A stretch of 64,000 bases of DNA, taken from assembly GCA_963840535.1 (NCBI GenBank), contig CAWIZJ010000011.1, positions 62,001-126,000 on the forward strand, in the 5' to 3' direction. The first letter of the stretch is position 1. Every line of letters starts with the position of its first letter. This document shows positions 45,867-54,676 of the stretch, one piece after another. The notes under the pieces are model-generated. The model did no database searches, was not told where the DNA came from, and saw only the letters and a program-made list of their open reading frames with translations. A program made the translations under genes and the position numbers. This DNA comes from VAZQ01 sp963840535 (GTDB lineage: Bacteria; Pseudomonadota; Alphaproteobacteria; Rhizobiales; Xanthobacteraceae).

Positions 45867-46060
45867 TTCGATCACCTCGTCGGCGCGCGCAGCAGCGACG
45901 AATGGGGAATTGCCAGCCCGAGGGTCCTTGATGACCAATTCGAATTTTGTAGGTTGCTCAACAGGATGTCTGCCGGCTTGCCGCCATGCAAAGTCTTGAT
46001 CACAAAGGTTGCAGCGTCGCCGGGCGTGCTCGCGTCGAGCTCCCTCGCAATTCCGCTCGT
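45867..46060 (-). pseudogene. Remnant of a second TrpX-type ABC substrate-binding protein
   Basis: On the minus strand the pieces AATFVIKTLHGGKPADI, KFELVIKD, RTLGLAIPHSSLL and RADEVIE appear in order but in different frames, and together they match the C-terminus of the binding protein at 42357-43337. The last 25 bases (45867-45891) are identical to 42360-42384. It is a decayed paralogue or the trace of a duplication. Confidence 0.6.
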
Positions 46061-46108
46061 GGCAGGTCTTGCTACCAGTACGTAGCCAACACTTCGGCAG
46101 CAGTCGTC

Positions 46109-46735
46109 ATGCCGCTTCAGAACCGCGTGGATCCGTTCGGCCGTCTGTTCGCCGATTCCGCCCGTGGCCTTTTCCTCGGCAACCGTGGCGGGCGCCTGCA
46201 TCGTGACGACCGCACGCTCGGCCCCCGCCGATGGATATCGCCGGCATGGATCTGCTGCCGCCTCGAATTCAAGGGGCGTCGCCGCCAGGTATGGGGAAGA
46301 AGTTACAGCGAGCTGTTCTTTCTGGACGAGCCCACCGCGCTTGCCGCCGGTCATCGTCCCTGCTTCGAATGCCGGCGCGCCGACGCGCGCGCGTTCGCCG
46401 CCGCCTTTGCGGCGGGGACCGGACGCGGCGCCACATCCCGCGCCGGGGAGATCGATCGCGTGCTCCACGCGGAACGTCTCGACGGCGGCGCCAAGCGCCG
46501 GCATCGGCTGACAATCGACGATCTGCCGGACGGCGCCTTCCTCGTCCTCGGCGAAGAGCCGGGCGGCGCGTTCGCGGTCCGGGGACGCTCCCTGCTGCGC
46601 TGGTCTGCGCGCGGCTACGTAGCGCCGCTGCCGCGTCCGCGCGCGATTGCGGTCGACGTTCTTACTCCGCCCGCGAGCCTGGCCGCGCTTGCCGCCGGCT
46701 ACCGGCCGCTCTGGCATCCCAGCGCGGAAGACTGA
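46109..46735 (+). CDS. Conserved hypothetical protein (MPLQNRVDPFG family)
   Basis: 208 residues from MPLQNRVDPFGRLFADSARGLF. Conserved parts are GNRGGRLHRDDRTL, RRQVWGRSYSELFFLDEPTALAAGHRPCFECRR (Cys-x-x-Cys and acidic residues). I recognise the family from many Hyphomicrobiales genomes, where it is annotated as hypothetical; no function is known to me. There is no signal peptide or membrane helix. Confidence 0.75.
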   Translation: MPLQNRVDPFGRLFADSARGLFLGNRGGRLHRDDRTLGPRRWISPAWICCRLEFKGRRRQVWGRSYSELFFLDEPTALAAGHRPCFECRRADARAFAAAFAAGTGRGATSRAGEIDRVLHAERLDGGAKRRHRLTIDDLPDGAFLVLGEEPGGAFAVRGRSLLRWSARGYVAPLPRPRAIAVDVLTPPASLAALAAGYRPLWHPSAED

Positions 46736-46747
46736 TGCCGGTCGTTT

Positions 46748-47167
46748 CTAACTCACCGCCGGGTGAATTAGGGTTAGCGGAACCCGCCCATGCTTACGAT
46801 AGATTGAGAAGTCGGAATCAAGCGTGAGCACCGCATGTTGCTCATAGATTTCGGCCATCCGCACGACGCAGGCATCGGCAAGCGACATTGGCCGGTCTCG
46901 ATATTTCTGGTGTAGCATCCGGAGGGCCGGAACGTGCTCCTCGACTCGAAACGCGATGCTGAGCGCTCCGTTTTCGAGGAGCCTAAAAATAGCATCTTGC
47001 GCTTTGGAAAACCGTGCCAGCAAATACATTGCCTCAGCCAGCACCGGCTCGCAGACGAGCAGCGGCGGGTCCAGCTCTTCGACCCGCTCGATCACCCAGC
47101 GATGATGGCGCTCCGCCCGGTCGAGAAGAGCGACCAGCGGACCCGTGTCAGCGATGGCGGCGGGCAT
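46748..47167 (-). CDS. vapC: VapC-type PIN-domain ribonuclease toxin
   Basis: 139 residues. PIN-domain acidic residues are present: D7 (IADTGPLVALLD), E45 (PVLAEAMYLL), D98 (MSLADACVVRM) and D117/D119 (LTLDSDFSIYR). VapC toxins cleave tRNA or rRNA. It overlaps the end of the antitoxin gene by 20 bases, normal for vapBC. The two genes lie in the accessory region downstream of ftsH. Confidence 0.88.
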   Translation of the reverse strand: MPAAIADTGPLVALLDRAERHHRWVIERVEELDPPLLVCEPVLAEAMYLLARFSKAQDAIFRLLENGALSIAFRVEEHVPALRMLHQKYRDRPMSLADACVVRMAEIYEQHAVLTLDSDFSIYRKHGRVPLTLIHPAVS

Positions 47168-47438
47168 CGCGGCCGAAGCCTGCCAGATGCTCGGAGTTGG
47201 ATGCGAGGTCCGGGGTGCCGGAATCCACCACCCCGCGCGCGTCCTTCATGAGACCGGCGAGGCTCGGACGCCGCCGCTTCGACTGCGGGGCTGCGAGCAC
47301 GAGACGCAGGCCCTCCTCGACGAGGTCCTTGAGCTTGCGTCCGCTCAGCGCCGCCTCCGCCTTGGCGCGACGGTAGAGATCGTCTGAAACTTCCACCGTC
47401 GTCTTCACGATGCGGCTCCGATCCTGCAGATCACCCAT
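47148..47438 (-). CDS. vapB: VapB-type ribbon-helix-helix antitoxin
   Basis: 96 residues from MGDLQDRSRIVKTTVEVSDD. The N-terminus VKTTVEVSDDLYRRAKAEAALSGRKLKDLVEEGLRL has the pattern of a ribbon-helix-helix DNA-binding domain; the C-terminal half (RRPSLAGLMKDARGVVDSG) would bind the toxin. It probably represses its own operon with VapC. An ATG at 47474 gives a longer start with no family match. Confidence 0.82.
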   Translation of the reverse strand: MGDLQDRSRIVKTTVEVSDDLYRRAKAEAALSGRKLKDLVEEGLRLVLAAPQSKRRRPSLAGLMKDARGVVDSGTPDLASNSEHLAGFGRDARRHR

Positions 47439-47535
47439 AAAACCATATTTACGGGATCGCTCTGTTGGGCGCAAGTCCTCTTTTGCCGCGCGAGGATCAA
47501 AAGGCGCTAGCCGTGGGCTGAGGCAGTGCCAACCG

Positions 47536-48443
47536 TCATCTCCTGAACCGATACTCGTTGTGCCAACTCAGCGCAGTGGGATCGGGAAGCTGCGCAGTCT
47601 CCTTCGGCACGCGTGCAGTGCGTAATAGTGCCTGCCGTTGTCGAACTCTTCCTTGATGCGGCGACTGACCTCCAAACGGAGGTTCGGCGTCACCGTCACA
47701 TAGCCGGCATCGAACAGGCTGTGGATGTCACGCCGCAAAAGCAGACCATTGCGCGCTTCGTGGACGCCGCCGTCGCCATAGGGGCGAATGTGCGCGGCTT
47801 CGAGTGCCGGCAACGTGCGTTCCTGCGTCACGGCACAGCGTCGCTGATAGATGTCCGTCACCAGCACGCGGAACGCCCCTTGTCCGAGACGCGGCCGGAT
47901 GAGATGCGGCTCGCCGAAGCGAGCGGGGGCTTCGGCCATGCCCGTAACCGGCGACCGGTTCAGGCCGTCGTTGACGGCTTCCCACAGCGCCAAGCCCTCG
48001 GCATCGCCGGTGTTGTAGGTCTTGAACGAGACGATGTTCGGCGACCAGGTGGGCGGAACGGGTATCCAGTCGCGTTCGTCGAAGAAAAACTGTTGGGTCA
48101 GGATCCGGCAGCCGATCTCGAAGTCACTGCGATCGCTCGGATCTGTCCTCCGATAGCGGGCGATGCGTGCACGCATCTCCTGAGCCGAACGCGCGCCGTT
48201 CGCTTCTCGGAAAGCTTCCCAGGCGAGAGAACAGGGCAGCGTGTTGGCATAGGCGAATACGCCGCCGCCGCCGATCACGTTGCGTGGCGCGTGCAGCTTG
48301 AACAGGAACAGCTCACCGGGTTGAAGTGCGCGGAAGCTCGCGGCCGACGGCGCCCAGAAGTTGACCTCGCCAAGATTCGGCTGCTGGCGCAGCATCTCGA
48401 ACCAATCTCCATCGGTGACGGCGATGACCAGGTTGATGCCCAT
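47536..48443 (-). CDS. HNH endonuclease with N-terminal PUA/EVE-like domain (3' frameshift)
   Basis: About 300 residues. The N-terminal half has a pattern of PUA/EVE-like domains (VNFWAPSAASFRALQPGELFLFKLHAPRN), which in restriction systems recognise modified bases. The C-terminal HNH nuclease has LEAAHIRPYGDGG, HEARNGLLLRRDIHSLFDAGY and the final HNE. A missing base near 47612 breaks the end; in the next frame the sequence VPKETAQLPDPTALSWHNE runs to a stop at 47536 with the expected family ending. The gene resembles modification-dependent (type IV-like) nucleases, a defence role inferred from domain layout. Confidence 0.75.
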
Positions 48444-48478
48444 TATTTACCTCCGCCCGAAGGCGGCCGAGTTGCCCG

Positions 48479-49624
48479 TCATCGCAGGTCGCGCAACCCC
48501 GCCTGCCTGACCAGCGGATAGGTCACATCGCGGAATTCGCGCATGCCGCGTTCGAAGCGCGGCCAGGCCAGCAGGACACCATCGAGCCCGGCGCGCGAGA
48601 GCGCCTGCAGCCCGTCCACGATCTGCTCCTTGGTGCCGATCAGCGGAAATCCGCCCCAGCCCGCCAGGAAGGCCTCCTGGAACGCCTTCAGACGTTCCGA
48701 CGGAATGTTGCGCGCATTGATCTCGAGCGAGAACACGTCGATCATGTTCCTCGCGGCTTCCCAGTCGCCCTTCTCGTGGACATAGTAGCGATAGAAATCG
48801 CGCGCTTCCCGCTCGGTCTCGCCCTGCACGATATTGGCGAGCGTCCAGACCCGGACCTCGCGGCCGTATTCCTCGCGCGCCAGATTGTGATAGGCCTGCA
48901 CATGGGCGCGGCATTCGTCGAGGCTGCCGGCGCGGATGACGGTGTAGACCAGGTCGCAATGCTTGGCCGCGAAATGGCGCCCGCGCTCGGAGGCGCCGGC
49001 GTTCATGATGGCGGGATAGGGTTTCTGGATCGGCTTCGGCTCGAGATAGCCTTTCGTGATCTTGTAGAAGCGCCCCTCGTGGTCGAAGGTAGTGTCCTCG
49101 GTCCATAGTCGTTTGACGATCGCGAGCCATTCCTCGGCACAGGCGTAGCGGTCGGCATGCCCGAGCATCGCGCTGCCGAACATGTCGATTTCCGGCTGGT
49201 TCCATCCGGTCACGATGTTGAGCGCGTAGCGCCCGCCGGAAATGTGGTCGATCACCGTCGACTGCTTGGCGGCCACGATCGGGTGGTTGAGCGATATGTG
49301 CGAGGTCGCGAACACGCACGGTCTGGTGGTCGAGGCCGCGATGCCGGCCGCCCAGGTATAGGCCTCGAAGCCGGCGCCCTGCGGGTTGGTGGCGCCGCCG
49401 AAACCGTGCCAGCGGGCGACCGGCACGATCGCCTCGAACTCCATCTCCTCGGCGAGCCTGGCGAGCGCAACGGTGTTGGGCCAGGTGATGTCGAGCCGGC
49501 CATCGAGGTCGGACATCACGCAGCCGCTGTCGAGATTGGTCTGGAAGGTCCCGAGCTTCAGCCTGCGGCCGCCGAACGCCGGGTTGGTTTCACGCCGGTC
49601 CCTTTGATGGTCGCGTGACGCCAT
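48479..49624 (-). CDS. LLM-class flavin-dependent monooxygenase
   Basis: 381 residues with the luciferase-like TIM-barrel: LARLAEEMEFEAIVPVARWHG, AYTWAAGIAASTTRPCVFATSHISLNHPIVAAKQ, GGRYALNIVTGWNQPEIDMFG (FMN-phosphate loop) and PAIMNAGASERGRHFAAKHCD. It resembles the SfnG/alkanesulfonate monooxygenase branch and uses reduced FMN from a separate reductase. It lies eight bases after the RraA-family gene and shares its direction, so the two likely act in one catabolic step. The start ATG at 49624 is well placed. Confidence 0.88.
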   Translation of the reverse strand: MASRDHQRDRRETNPAFGGRRLKLGTFQTNLDSGCVMSDLDGRLDITWPNTVALARLAEEMEFEAIVPVARWHGFGGATNPQGAGFEAYTWAAGIAASTTRPCVFATSHISLNHPIVAAKQSTVIDHISGGRYALNIVTGWNQPEIDMFGSAMLGHADRYACAEEWLAIVKRLWTEDTTFDHEGRFYKITKGYLEPKPIQKPYPAIMNAGASERGRHFAAKHCDLVYTVIRAGSLDECRAHVQAYHNLAREEYGREVRVWTLANIVQGETEREARDFYRYYVHEKGDWEAARNMIDVFSLEINARNIPSERLKAFQEAFLAGWGGFPLIGTKEQIVDGLQALSRAGLDGVLLAWPRFERGMREFRDVTYPLVRQAGLRDLR

Positions 49625-49632
49625 CGCGGCGG

Positions 49633-50320
49633 CTATCCCGTCATCGCGGCCTTGATCGCCGCCACGCCGCCGCCGGCCTTGGCCGCTGCGATGATGCTGG
49701 CCTCGCGCGCGGCGAGCCCGTCGAGCGCCGTCTTCATGGCGTCGATCCTGTCGGTGGGAACGACCACCGCGCCGTGACGGTCGGCGTGGATCAGGTCGCC
49801 GCTGCCTGACCGCCATGCCGTGGACGTTCACGTCGATCCCGTAGTCGACGACGTGGACGTAGGCGTGCGACGGCACGATCGAGCCGGCCAGCATCTGGAA
49901 ACCCGGCGCGATCATCGGGATGTCCCGGATCGAGCCGCTGGTCACGACGCCGAGGCAGCCCAGCGCCTTGTGCACGTTCGACTGCACCTCGCCCCAGAAC
50001 GCGCCGTAGCCTGCATGCTCGCCGTCGAGATCCTCCATGATCATGATGGCGGGCTGCGGTGGGCCCGCGACGTAGTCGAGGTAGTCGAGCCGCTTCTGCA
50101 TGTAGCCGGCCTGGCCGAGCGGAACGGCGTCCCTGGCCTTGAAGGTCACGGTCCTGGCAAAGCCGACCATGGGTGGAAGGTCGGGAAACGGGCAATGCAA
50201 ATGCCTGACGGTGTAGCCGTGCCCGCGGCGCTCAGGCGCGACGATCTCGACCAGGTTGCACACCGTGGGAGTATCGATCGACTGCAGGAACTCGAATTGG
50301 CTCTGGGTCGGTACCGTCAT
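49633..50320 (-). CDS. RraA-family aldolase-like protein (frameshifted)
   Basis: About 228 residues from MTVPTQSQFEFLQSIDTPTVCN. It carries the RraA/HMG-aldolase core: GDLIHADRHGAVVVP after the break and TSGSIRDIPMI before it. An extra C near 49809 shifts the frame after VHGMAVR; the other frame resumes SGDLIHADRHG and ends MTG at 49633. Members include oxaloacetate decarboxylases and 4-hydroxy-4-methyl-2-oxoglutarate aldolases as well as RNase E inhibitors; an aldolase fits the LLM neighbour better. Confidence 0.78.
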
Positions 50321-50570
50321 TTGTTTCCCCTGCTCTCGTGCCTTTGCCGACCGCGATGACGCCATGCGGTGCCGCGAAGGCGAGAGCCGCAATCAACGCC
50401 ATCGCGGCGCGCATGGCAACGCCGGTGCGCCGCTCTCACGGGCGATCCTGGCGACGTAGCCGGTCCACCGGCGAGGGAAAGGCGATTGATCCATTCCCTT
50501 CGGGATGCCATGGCCTCATGACCTCGAGGCAATCACAAGCGAGCCGGGAGAGATTTGCACATCGGGCACT

Positions 50571-50687
50571 TCAATCACCTGATCCCGCGCATTGCGCAGT
50601 AGCTCGGGGAGCCGCCGAAAGGCTGGTCCAAATCTCGTTTTGCGCCGTGGGAAGAATATCGAGCCGGGGATCAAGCAGCTGGGGCAT
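50571..50687 (-). pseudogene. 5' stub of an AbiEii-type nucleotidyltransferase toxin
   Basis: 38 codons starting MPQLLDPRLDILPTAQNEIW, overlapping the end of the preceding gene by 17 bases. This is the usual opening of the AbiEii-like toxins I recall from rhizobia, which normally go on for about 200 residues. Here the frame ends quickly and the nucleotidyltransferase motif is missing. The identification depends on the opening residues and the partner gene. Confidence 0.45.
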
Positions 50688-51027
50688 CGAACGATCTCCG
50701 AGGCGGAGCCTCGGGCAGCGCCTTGCCCAGGGCAAGCGACAGGCGGCCACGCCAGAGCTCCCAGGAGCGGTCGCTGAACCAGCCGGGGGCGGCGCCGCGC
50801 ATGACCTCTGCAAGCCGATGCGGTCCGAATGTCCGCTCGAGCCGGCGGATATCGTCGAAGGTCCCGAGGTTCATCGCCTGAGCGATCACGCGTTCGCGGG
50901 CTGGGCGCCCGCCGTCGATCGGCTGCCACCAGAGGTACTTGCGCTCGAGCTCCGCGATCAAGGCGTCCGGGTCGTCGCCTGCGTGCGCGCAGTCCGTGGC
51001 AGCGGTATCGCTTCGGGGTGTTCCCAT
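50671..51027 (-). CDS. Small protein, probable antitoxin partner of the AbiEii-type stub
   Basis: 118 residues. Clear helical segments: DDPDALIAELERKYLWWQP, ARERVIAQAMNLGTFDDIRRLERTFGPHRLAEVMRG, then WFSDRSWELWRGRLSLALG. I recognise this from rhizobial genomes as a small protein upstream of AbiEii-type toxins; no function has been assigned. Its stop overlaps the toxin stub start by 17 bases, a toxin-antitoxin layout. If the stub is dead, this is an orphan antitoxin. Confidence 0.6.
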   Translation of the reverse strand: MGTPRSDTAATDCAHAGDDPDALIAELERKYLWWQPIDGGRPARERVIAQAMNLGTFDDIRRLERTFGPHRLAEVMRGAAPGWFSDRSWELWRGRLSLALGKALPEAPPRRSFDAPAA

Positions 51028-51042
51028 TCCGGCCCTCGGCAG

Positions 51043-51062
51043 CCGACCCCCACGGGGGTCGG
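51043..51062 (-). terminator. Strong hairpin downstream of gyrB
   Basis: CCGACCCC (51043-51050) pairs with GGGGTCGG (51055-51062) around CACG. It lies 66 bases after the gyrB stop, but there is no T-run on either strand, so it is a possible weak or Rho-assisted terminator. Confidence 0.4.
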
Positions 51063-51127
51063 CGCGGACGAAAGCAGCGCCAGACCAGCCATTGCCGCGC
51101 CGGAGGTGCCGGCTCCGGCAGTGCGGC

Positions 51128-53554
51128 TCACGCGTCCACGCTCGCGGTCAGCGCATTCTGCTGGATGAAGTCGCGGCGCGGCTCCACCAGGTCGCCCATC
51201 AGCTCGGCGAAGATGTTGTCGGCTTCCTCGCCTTCCTTGACCCTCACCTGCAGGAGCGAGCGCGCATTGGTGTCGAGCGTCGTCTCCCACAGCTGGCCCG
51301 GGTTCATCTCGCCGAGACCCTTGTAGCGTTGCAGCGACGCGCCCTTGCGGCCGGCATTGATCACGGCCTCGAACAGGCTGACCGGACCGTGGATCGGCGT
51401 CTGCTCGTCCTTGCGTCGCAGCACGCCCGGCTTCGGATAGACGGCCTGCAGCGACGCCGCGTGCTCGTCGAGCTTGCGGGCGTCGGCGGAGCCGAGCAGG
51501 GCGTGGTCGAGAACGGCGACCTCCTTCACCCCGCGAACCATGCGCTCGAACCTGAAGCCGTCGCCTTCGGCGAACCGTCCGCTCCAGCCGCGCTCGGTCT
51601 CCTCCGACAGGGCGTCGAGCCGCCGTGCGATGTATTGCGCGGCCTCGGCCGCCTTGGCCGGATCGCCGAAAATGCCGGGCGTGAGCACGCCCGCGATCGC
51701 CGCCTGCTCGACCACCCGGCGGCTGTACCGGTTGTGCAGTCCGTTGAGAACGTTGCGGATCACGCGTGCTTCCTCGACCAGCGTCCGCAGATCGGCGCGG
51801 GCGCGCTCCTCCCCGCTCGCCATGCGCAGCACGGCATCCTCGAGACCGGAGGCGATGAGGTAGTCCTCGAGGGCGCGCTCGTCCTTGAGATACTGCTCCG
51901 ACTTGCCGCGCGCGACCTTGTAGAGCGGGGGCTGCGCGATGAAGAGATGGCCGCGGTCGATGATCTCCCGCATCTGGCGGTAGAAGAAGGTGAGCAGCAG
52001 CGTCCGGATGTGGGAGCCGTCGACGTCCGCGTCGGTCATGATGATGATCTTGTGGTAGCGCAATTTGTCGGCGTTGAACTCGTCGCTGATCCCGGTGCCG
52101 AGCGCAGTGATGAGCGTGCCGATCTCCTGGCTCGACAGCATCTTGTCCATGCGCGCTCGCTCGACATTGAGGATCTTTCCGCGCAGCGGCAGCACCGCCT
52201 GGAAGGCGCGGTCGCGACCCTGCTTGGCCGAGCCGCCGGCGCTGTCGCCCTCGACGATGAAGAGCTCGGTCTTGGCGGGATCGCGTTCCTGGCATTCGGC
52301 GAGCTTGCCGGGCAGCGACGCAAAGTCGAGGGCGCCCTTCTTGCGCGTGAGGTCGCGCGCCTTGCGTGCGGCTTCGCGCGCTGCGGCGGCCTCGACCACC
52401 TTGCCGACGACCACCTTGGCTTCCGACGGGTGCTCCTCGAACCAGTATTGCAGCGCCTCGTTGATGATGTTCTCGACCACCGGGCGCACCTCGGAGGAGA
52501 CCAGCTTGTCCTTGGTCTGGGACGAGAACTTCGGATCCGGGACCTTGCAGGACAGGATCGCGGTCAATCCCTCGCGGCAATCCTCGCCGGTGAGCGCGAC
52601 CTTCTCCTTCTGGGCGATGCCTTTTTCGGCATACCCGATGACCTGGCGGGTCAGCGCACCGCGGAACGCGGCGAGATGGGTGCCGCCGTCGCGCTGCGGA
52701 ATGGTGTTGGTGAAGCAGTGCACGGCCTCGTGGTAGGTGTCGTTCCACCACAGCGCGCATTCCACCCCGATGCGCTCGCGCTCGCCCTTGATGATGATCG
52801 GGGCGTCGATCAGCGGGGTCTTGTTGCGGTCGATATACCGGACGAAGGCTTCGACGCCGCCGTCGTAATGCAGCTCCTCGCGCTTCTCGACCGCGTGCCG
52901 CATGTCCGAGAGCACGATCAGCACTCCCGAATTGAGGAAGGCGAGCTCGCGCAGCCGGTGCTCGAGCGTCGCAAAATCGAAGTCGACCATGGTGAAGGTC
53001 TGCGGGCTCGGCAGGAAGGTCACCTCGGTGCCGTGCTTGCCGTGGGAGGGGCCGATCATCGCCAACGGGGCGAGCGCCTCGCCATCGCGGAACTCGATGA
53101 AGTGCTCCTTGTCCTCGCGCCAGATGGTGAGCTTGAGCCAGCTCGACAGCGCGTTCACCACGGATACGCCGACGCCATGCAGGCCCCCGGAGACCTTGTA
53201 GACGTTCTGGTTGAATTTCCCGCCGGCATGGAGCCTGGTCATCACGACCTCGGCGGCCGAGATTCCTTCGCCCTTGTGGACGTCGGTCGGAATGCCGCGG
53301 CCGTCGTCGCTCACGGTGACCGAGCCGTCGGGATTGAGGGTGACGACGACCTTATTGGCATACCCCGCGAGCGCCTCGTCGATCGCGTTGTCGACGACCT
53401 CGTACACCATGTGGTGCAGACCCGAGCCGTCGTCGGTATCGCCGATATACATGCCCGGCCGTTTGCGCACGGCCTCGAGGTTCTTGTAGACCTCGATCGA
53501 ATCCGAGCCGTAGTCGGAGCCAATAGAAGGGGCTTGGCGGGCGGGTTCGGCCAT
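51128..53554 (-). CDS. gyrB: DNA gyrase subunit B
   Basis: 808 residues, intact, from MAEPARQAPSIGSDYGSDS. ATP-binding (GHKL) motifs: KRPGMYIGDTDDGSGLHHMVYEVVDNAIDEALAG, DDGRGIPTDVH and GGLHGVGVSVVNALS. TOPRIM domain: FIVEGDSAGGSAKQGRDRAFQAVLPLRGKILNVE and IIIMTDADVDGSHI. C-terminal RYKGLGEMNPGQLWETTLD. It supplies the ATPase half of gyrase. It is upstream of the accessory block and 2.3 kb from recF, separated from it by three extra genes. Confidence 0.98.
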   Translation of the reverse strand: MAEPARQAPSIGSDYGSDSIEVYKNLEAVRKRPGMYIGDTDDGSGLHHMVYEVVDNAIDEALAGYANKVVVTLNPDGSVTVSDDGRGIPTDVHKGEGISAAEVVMTRLHAGGKFNQNVYKVSGGLHGVGVSVVNALSSWLKLTIWREDKEHFIEFRDGEALAPLAMIGPSHGKHGTEVTFLPSPQTFTMVDFDFATLEHRLRELAFLNSGVLIVLSDMRHAVEKREELHYDGGVEAFVRYIDRNKTPLIDAPIIIKGERERIGVECALWWNDTYHEAVHCFTNTIPQRDGGTHLAAFRGALTRQVIGYAEKGIAQKEKVALTGEDCREGLTAILSCKVPDPKFSSQTKDKLVSSEVRPVVENIINEALQYWFEEHPSEAKVVVGKVVEAAAAREAARKARDLTRKKGALDFASLPGKLAECQERDPAKTELFIVEGDSAGGSAKQGRDRAFQAVLPLRGKILNVERARMDKMLSSQEIGTLITALGTGISDEFNADKLRYHKIIIMTDADVDGSHIRTLLLTFFYRQMREIIDRGHLFIAQPPLYKVARGKSEQYLKDERALEDYLIASGLEDAVLRMASGEERARADLRTLVEEARVIRNVLNGLHNRYSRRVVEQAAIAGVLTPGIFGDPAKAAEAAQYIARRLDALSEETERGWSGRFAEGDGFRFERMVRGVKEVAVLDHALLGSADARKLDEHAASLQAVYPKPGVLRRKDEQTPIHGPVSLFEAVINAGRKGASLQRYKGLGEMNPGQLWETTLDTNARSLLQVRVKEGEEADNIFAELMGDLVEPRRDFIQQNALTASVDA

Positions 53555-53865
53555 GGAGAGCTTCGGTTCTGGTTGCGTGGAATCGCGCCGACGCGGTGCC
53601 CTGGTTTGGCACGAAAAGGGGGTGCCGTACAGGGCAAACTGACATGAGCTAATATATTGATTTGTCGGTAAATTTAAAGGCCGGCGGAGGACGAGAAACG
53701 GGCTCGGAGATCGCCGTCCAAACCCCAATTGCCGGTGCCGATGGGCTCGATCCCGTGCTCTTTTTGAACCCGAAGTTCGCAATCGGATTTGCGCCACGGT
53801 TGTGCCAATTTCGGGCTCTGCGCACCGCCCGAAGATTCGCCATACGAACCGCCCGGAGATCTGCA

Positions 53866-54489
53866 ATGCCGCTCGACTATTGCCATCCCACAGCGCCGCA
53901 CCGGAAGCTTCATGCGCCCGAGTGGTTCGTCTCGAGCCTGATGATGGACCGCGCGCTCGATGCCGTGGTGCGCCGCGCCAGGCACCTCGATCGCACGCAC
54001 GACATCCCCTACCTCGCCGGCTACAGCAACGACGGCAGGATCATCTATATCGACCGCCACATGCCGCGCATCATGAAGCTTGGCGGCCGCGAGACCGCGA
54101 CCGATCGGTTTCTGATCCTGCACGAGGAGGTCGAGAAGACGCTGATCGACCACCTCGGCCTGCACTATCTGCACGCCCATCAGATTGCCACGCGGGCCGA
54201 GCAGGCGGCGGTCCGGGCCGCCGGCATCCGCTGGCGCGACTACGACCGTTTCATGCAGAAGTACGTCAAGCGGATCGGCGACGAGCGGTTGCGCAAGGTT
54301 CCGGCCGATCTCGATCTCAAGCCCTATCGCGACGAGCACGATCTCGATCTGTTGAAGCGTATGCTCGAGTCGGTCGAGCAGGGCAGGATCCCGAAGGGGG
54401 TGGACGGCGAACGGATCAGGCGGGCGCTGGACCGTCACGCGCCCGAGCTCAGGCAGCGCGTGCAAGACGCCGCTGGCCGGCGCCGCTGA
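53866..54489 (+). CDS. Conserved hypothetical protein with HEEVE motif
   Basis: 207 residues from MPLDYCHPTAPHRKLHAPEWF. It has a short strand region (GYSNDGRIIYIDRHMPR), then a helix LILHEEVEKTLIDHLGLHYLHAHQIATRAEQAA rich in His and Glu. The HEExE and HxxxH spacing is suggestive of a metal site but does not match a known zincin pattern. It lies divergent to gyrB. I know close homologues only as hypothetical proteins. Confidence 0.7.
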   Translation: MPLDYCHPTAPHRKLHAPEWFVSSLMMDRALDAVVRRARHLDRTHDIPYLAGYSNDGRIIYIDRHMPRIMKLGGRETATDRFLILHEEVEKTLIDHLGLHYLHAHQIATRAEQAAVRAAGIRWRDYDRFMQKYVKRIGDERLRKVPADLDLKPYRDEHDLDLLKRMLESVEQGRIPKGVDGERIRRALDRHAPELRQRVQDAAGRRR

Positions 54490-54676
54490 GGCGGGCAATC
54501 GACCGACGGCCGCGTTCGGAAAGTCAACGAGGACACTTTTGATTGTGAAATGCCGTCCGCCCGTGTCGCGAAGTCAGCCGCCGCGGGACAGGCGCGTCAA
54601 TGGGGCGGGTACTTTCTCAGTGTGATGGGCGTGGAAATGGAAATTGGCCTCGCAGGTCTCGTTTCCGGATCTTTCG

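Noticed and set aside
50939..53647. A 902-codon plus-strand frame opposite gyrB.
   Set aside because: gyrB on the other strand is complete and conserved; the plus frame has no domain and is a compositional artefact.
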